Below are positions 62,260-64,000 of a DNA stretch of 64,000 bases, one piece after another. Each line of letters starts with the position of its first letter. Positions within the stretch are counted from its first letter, which is position 1. The stretch covers positions 2,294,001 through 2,358,000 of the forward strand of contig NZ_AP024590.1 of NCBI RefSeq assembly GCF_018323985.1, written 5' to 3'. The notes beneath the pieces are model-generated. The model searched no databases. It saw nothing but the letters and a program-made list of their open reading frames with translations, and was not told the DNA's origin. The DNA is from Enterobacter kobei (GTDB lineage Bacteria; Pseudomonadota; Gammaproteobacteria; Enterobacterales; Enterobacteriaceae). Position numbers and translations under genes: made by a program.

Positions 62260-62793
62260 ATGAAAATTAACGTCATCGGCACCAGCGGCAGCGGTAAAAC
62301 CACGCTCGCCCGCCGTCTCGCCGAACGCCTGAACGTGCCTTATATCGAAATGGATGCGATCTACTGGCGGCCAGACTGGCAGGGCATTTCTGACGAAGAA
62401 CTCGTTGCGCTGCTCAACGAAAAGCTTAACGCCACGCCAGGTTGGGTGCTGGACGGCAATTACAACCGCACGCGCGGGGTAAAATGGCAGCACGTTGATA
62501 TGGTGGTGTGGGTGGATTACGGCTTTTTCCGCACCCTTCGCCAGGCAGTGTGGCGCGCCCTGAAACGCGCATGGCATAAAGAAGAGCTGTGGCCCGGCAC
62601 CGGCAACCGGGAAAGCTTTCGTCAGTCGTTTTTTAGCCGCGAGTCGATCATTCTCTGGACACTGAAAACCTGGCGCAGTAACCGCGCGCGTTATGAAGCG
62701 GATCTGGTGAACCCGGATTTTGCGCACATACGCTTTGTGCGTCTGCGCAGCCCCCGGCAGACCGAGGCGTTTGTGCGTAACGGCATCAATTGA
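62260..62793 (+). CDS. Adenylate-kinase-like P-loop protein
   Basis: 177 residues; Walker A GTSGSGKTT at 7-15, then a short nucleoside-kinase-like domain (LDGNYNRTR, VDYGFFRTLRQAVWRAL). Similar proteins are annotated as adenylate or shikimate kinase relatives ('FlaR-like'), with no assigned substrate. Single gene; no strong ribosome site close to ATG 62260. Confidence 0.8.
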   Translation: MKINVIGTSGSGKTTLARRLAERLNVPYIEMDAIYWRPDWQGISDEELVALLNEKLNATPGWVLDGNYNRTRGVKWQHVDMVVWVDYGFFRTLRQAVWRALKRAWHKEELWPGTGNRESFRQSFFSRESIILWTLKTWRSNRARYEADLVNPDFAHIRFVRLRSPRQTEAFVRNGIN

Positions 62794-62849
62794 CAACCGT
62801 AAGCGGAGCAGTGTGTTAGGTTTAACGCTATCTCAATAAGGAGCCTGTT

Positions 62850-63080
62850 ATGCCACACGTTGATATTAAAAGTTTCCCGCATGATTTAAACGACGAACAA
62901 AAAGCCGCGCTGGCGGACGATATCGCTCAGGTGATCATTCGCCATTTCAACAGCAAAGACAGCTCGGTGAGCGTGGCTTACCGTCAGGTACAGCCGGACG
63001 ACTGGAAAGCGCAGGTCTGGGATACGCAGATCGGTCCGCATATGGACGAGTTGATCAAAAAGCCGGGTTATTCGATGTGA
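62850..63080 (+). CDS. pptA: 4-oxalocrotonate tautomerase homologue PptA
   Basis: 76 residues (E. coli PptA/YdcE 77). After removal of Met the catalytic Pro is N-terminal (MPHVDIKSFP), as in the whole tautomerase family. AAGGAG lies at 62838-62843. A REP element follows. The gene is next to yddH as in E. coli. Confidence 0.93.
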   Translation: MPHVDIKSFPHDLNDEQKAALADDIAQVIIRHFNSKDSSVSVAYRQVQPDDWKAQVWDTQIGPHMDELIKKPGYSM

Positions 63081-63085
63081 TTTTT

Positions 63086-63120
63086 GCGCCGGGTGGCGGC
63101 TGCGCCTTACCCGGCCTACA
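63086..63120. repeat. REP element after pptA
   Basis: gcgccgggtggcggctgcgc followed by cttacccggcctaca, a standard REP unit between the convergent genes pptA and yddH. Confidence 0.85.
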
Positions 63121-63154
63121 CATTTTCCCCGCCTGCCAGTGATCTTCCCGGCGC

Positions 63155-63724
63155 TTACTTCACGCTTAACGTCTTTCCGCTCGCCACAAAATTCCCGCCG
63201 CCAAGATGGTGCAGGGTGTTGAGTTTATCGTCATCAAAATGCCAGTGACCGTTGATAAACGCCCGTTCATCTGCGGCGGCGGCCACCACTTCGCCAAACA
63301 GCGTGTCGTATTTTTCCTGCGCAGCGGTGGCGGGCAGCAGACGACACTCCATCCATGCCAGGCATTTCTCTTCCACCACCGGTAAACCCAGTACCGGCCC
63401 GGCCATCGCCGGAATGCCGTAACAATTAAACTTATCCTCATCGCGCCCGGTCACGCTACCGACAGCATAGGTCCAGCTGGCGGCGGCAACGCCCGGGATC
63501 ACGATGCCGAACATGCCGCTGCGCTCGATAAGCTCGCGGGACCATGTGCTTTTGTCCACCACAATGGCAATGCGCGGCGGCGAGAACTCGACCGGCATCG
63601 ACCAGGCGGCAGACATGACGTTGCGGCGATCGATCTGTTCATCGCGGCTGGTGATCATGATGGTCGGCCCGTGATTGAGCAAACGGCTGGCGTGCTCGAG
63701 GGCGACAGGGCGGAAATGGCTCAT
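63155..63724 (-). CDS. yddH: YddH, flavin-reductase-like protein
   Basis: 189 residues from ATG 63724, the same length as E. coli YddH; GAGGATCT lies upstream. An extension to 63754 is rejected. The flavin reductase-like domain is visible (ASRLLNHGPTIMITS, NVMSAAWSMPVEFSPPRIAIVVDKSTWSRELIE). It may bind FMN and act as an NAD(P)H:FMN reductase, although activity is unproven. It could feed the flavin monooxygenases 5-9 kb upstream. Confidence 0.92.
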   Translation of the reverse strand: MSHFRPVALEHASRLLNHGPTIMITSRDEQIDRRNVMSAAWSMPVEFSPPRIAIVVDKSTWSRELIERSGMFGIVIPGVAAASWTYAVGSVTGRDEDKFNCYGIPAMAGPVLGLPVVEEKCLAWMECRLLPATAAQEKYDTLFGEVVAAAADERAFINGHWHFDDDKLNTLHHLGGGNFVASGKTLSVK

Positions 63725-63861
63725 GTGGAGATCCTCATCAGGTTGATGATGCATTAAATGACGTCAGACAGTGATAAAGCAAGCCGTAACCTGAGCGTAA
63801 TCCCACCGTCACACTCCGTCCCTATAGTCTCGCCTTACTAAGTCCCAAAGAGGATAACAAT

Positions 63862-63957
63862 ATGTTGACTCCCCTGTGTTTTCCACAGGTGAGTGCGGCC
63901 CGGTGGCGATCCCTCCCGGGCTATCGTCGGCTTCCCGTAACAGGAGGGCGACCATGA
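63862..63957 (+). CDS. 31-codon leader ORF with attenuator-type pairings
   Basis: ATG 63862 has AAAGAGGA seven bases upstream and encodes 31 residues (MLTPLCFPQ start) ending in TGA that overlaps the next ATG (ATGA). Within the ORF are hairpin 1, cctgtg/cacagg (63873-63878, 63884-63889), and hairpin 2, gcccgg/ccgggc (63898-63903, 63916-63921). The segment ccctcc (63911-63916) can instead pair with ggaggg (63943-63948), the ribosome site of the next gene. The peptide is probably regulatory; its sequence resembles no protein I know. Confidence 0.6.
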   Translation: MLTPLCFPQVSAARWRSLPGYRRLPVTGGRP

Positions 63958-64000
63958 ACGCATTCACCGCTATACGGCTGCAAGGCGTCTCTTATGCCTT
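63954..64000 (+). CDS. Truncated gene, probable ABC-type ATPase start
   Basis: Only 15 complete codons are visible: MNAFTAIRLQGVSYA, then a partial codon beginning tt. The run of alternating hydrophobic residues with LxGVSYAF-like spacing is typical of the first strand of an ABC ATPase, ABC-F proteins included. AGGAGGG lies six bases before the ATG. Translation is likely coupled to the leader ORF. Identity cannot be confirmed in this window. Confidence 0.45.
   Translation, partial: MNAFTAIRLQGVSYA

Noticed and set aside
1..64000. CRISPR arrays, tRNA, rRNA, prophage or transposase genes
   Set aside because: No regularly spaced repeats, tRNA-like cloverleaf or integrase/transposase motifs were recognised by eye; a dedicated search was not possible.

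Overview
The window looks like chromosome of a member of the Enterobacteriaceae close to Escherichia, Enterobacter, Citrobacter or Klebsiella. Gene content and order follow the E. coli K-12 ydc-ync region: opgD, rimL, ydcK, tehAB, ydcL, ydcO, sutR, rlhA, ydcR, ydcSTUV-patD, ortT, ydcY, ydcZ, mnaT, curA, mcbR, pqqU, yncE, ansP, pptA, yddH. REP/BIME palindromes and one ERIC element lie between genes, as is typical of this family. I cannot name the genus from sequence alone. I saw no tRNA, rRNA, CRISPR array, prophage or intact insertion sequence.

Layout. 1-1.8 kb: a methionine-type aminotransferase, cut by the window edge, coupled to an orphan amino-acid binding protein. 2-13.7 kb: backbone genes (opgD, rimL, ydcK, tehAB, ydcL, ydcO, sutR, rlhA) with an inserted EamA exporter/AraC regulator pair. 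13.8-16.4 kb: a cyanide-insensitive-type bd oxidase operon (CioA, CioB and a 42-residue CydX-like subunit) between rlhA and ydcR. 16.5-23.4 kb: ydcR and the polyamine-type ABC transporter ydcSTUV with patD. 23.5-31.7 kb: accessory genes: aquaporin, two ortT-type toxins around a 2H-phosphoesterase-like gene, a decayed LysR gene, a Cys-nucleophile alpha/beta hydrolase, a cyclophilin-fold protein, a GlxA-type regulator divergent from an azoreductase-like gene, and a pectinesterase-family lipoprotein.

31.9-38.4 kb holds the srfABC operon. Next to it, at 38.6-41.8 kb, is an A+T-rich island with a Tle1-type (DUF2235) phospholipase effector gene and two nearly identical DUF2931 immunity-lipoprotein genes. 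42-53 kb returns to backbone: a DppA-like binding protein, ydcY, ydcZ-mnaT, a cupin regulator, curA, mcbR, pqqU, yncE and ansP.

54.6-62.1 kb is a tightly packed eight-gene operon: two flavin-dependent monooxygenases, an M20 deacylase, a GNAT acetyltransferase, and an amino-acid ABC transporter with two related binding proteins. A LysR gene diverges from it. The gene set matches the Bacillus ytm/yxe operons that import and break down S-modified cysteines, and I infer a similar sulfur-scavenging role. The right end carries a 31-codon leader ORF with mutually exclusive RNA pairings in front of a truncated gene that starts like an ABC ATPase; it looks like an attenuator.
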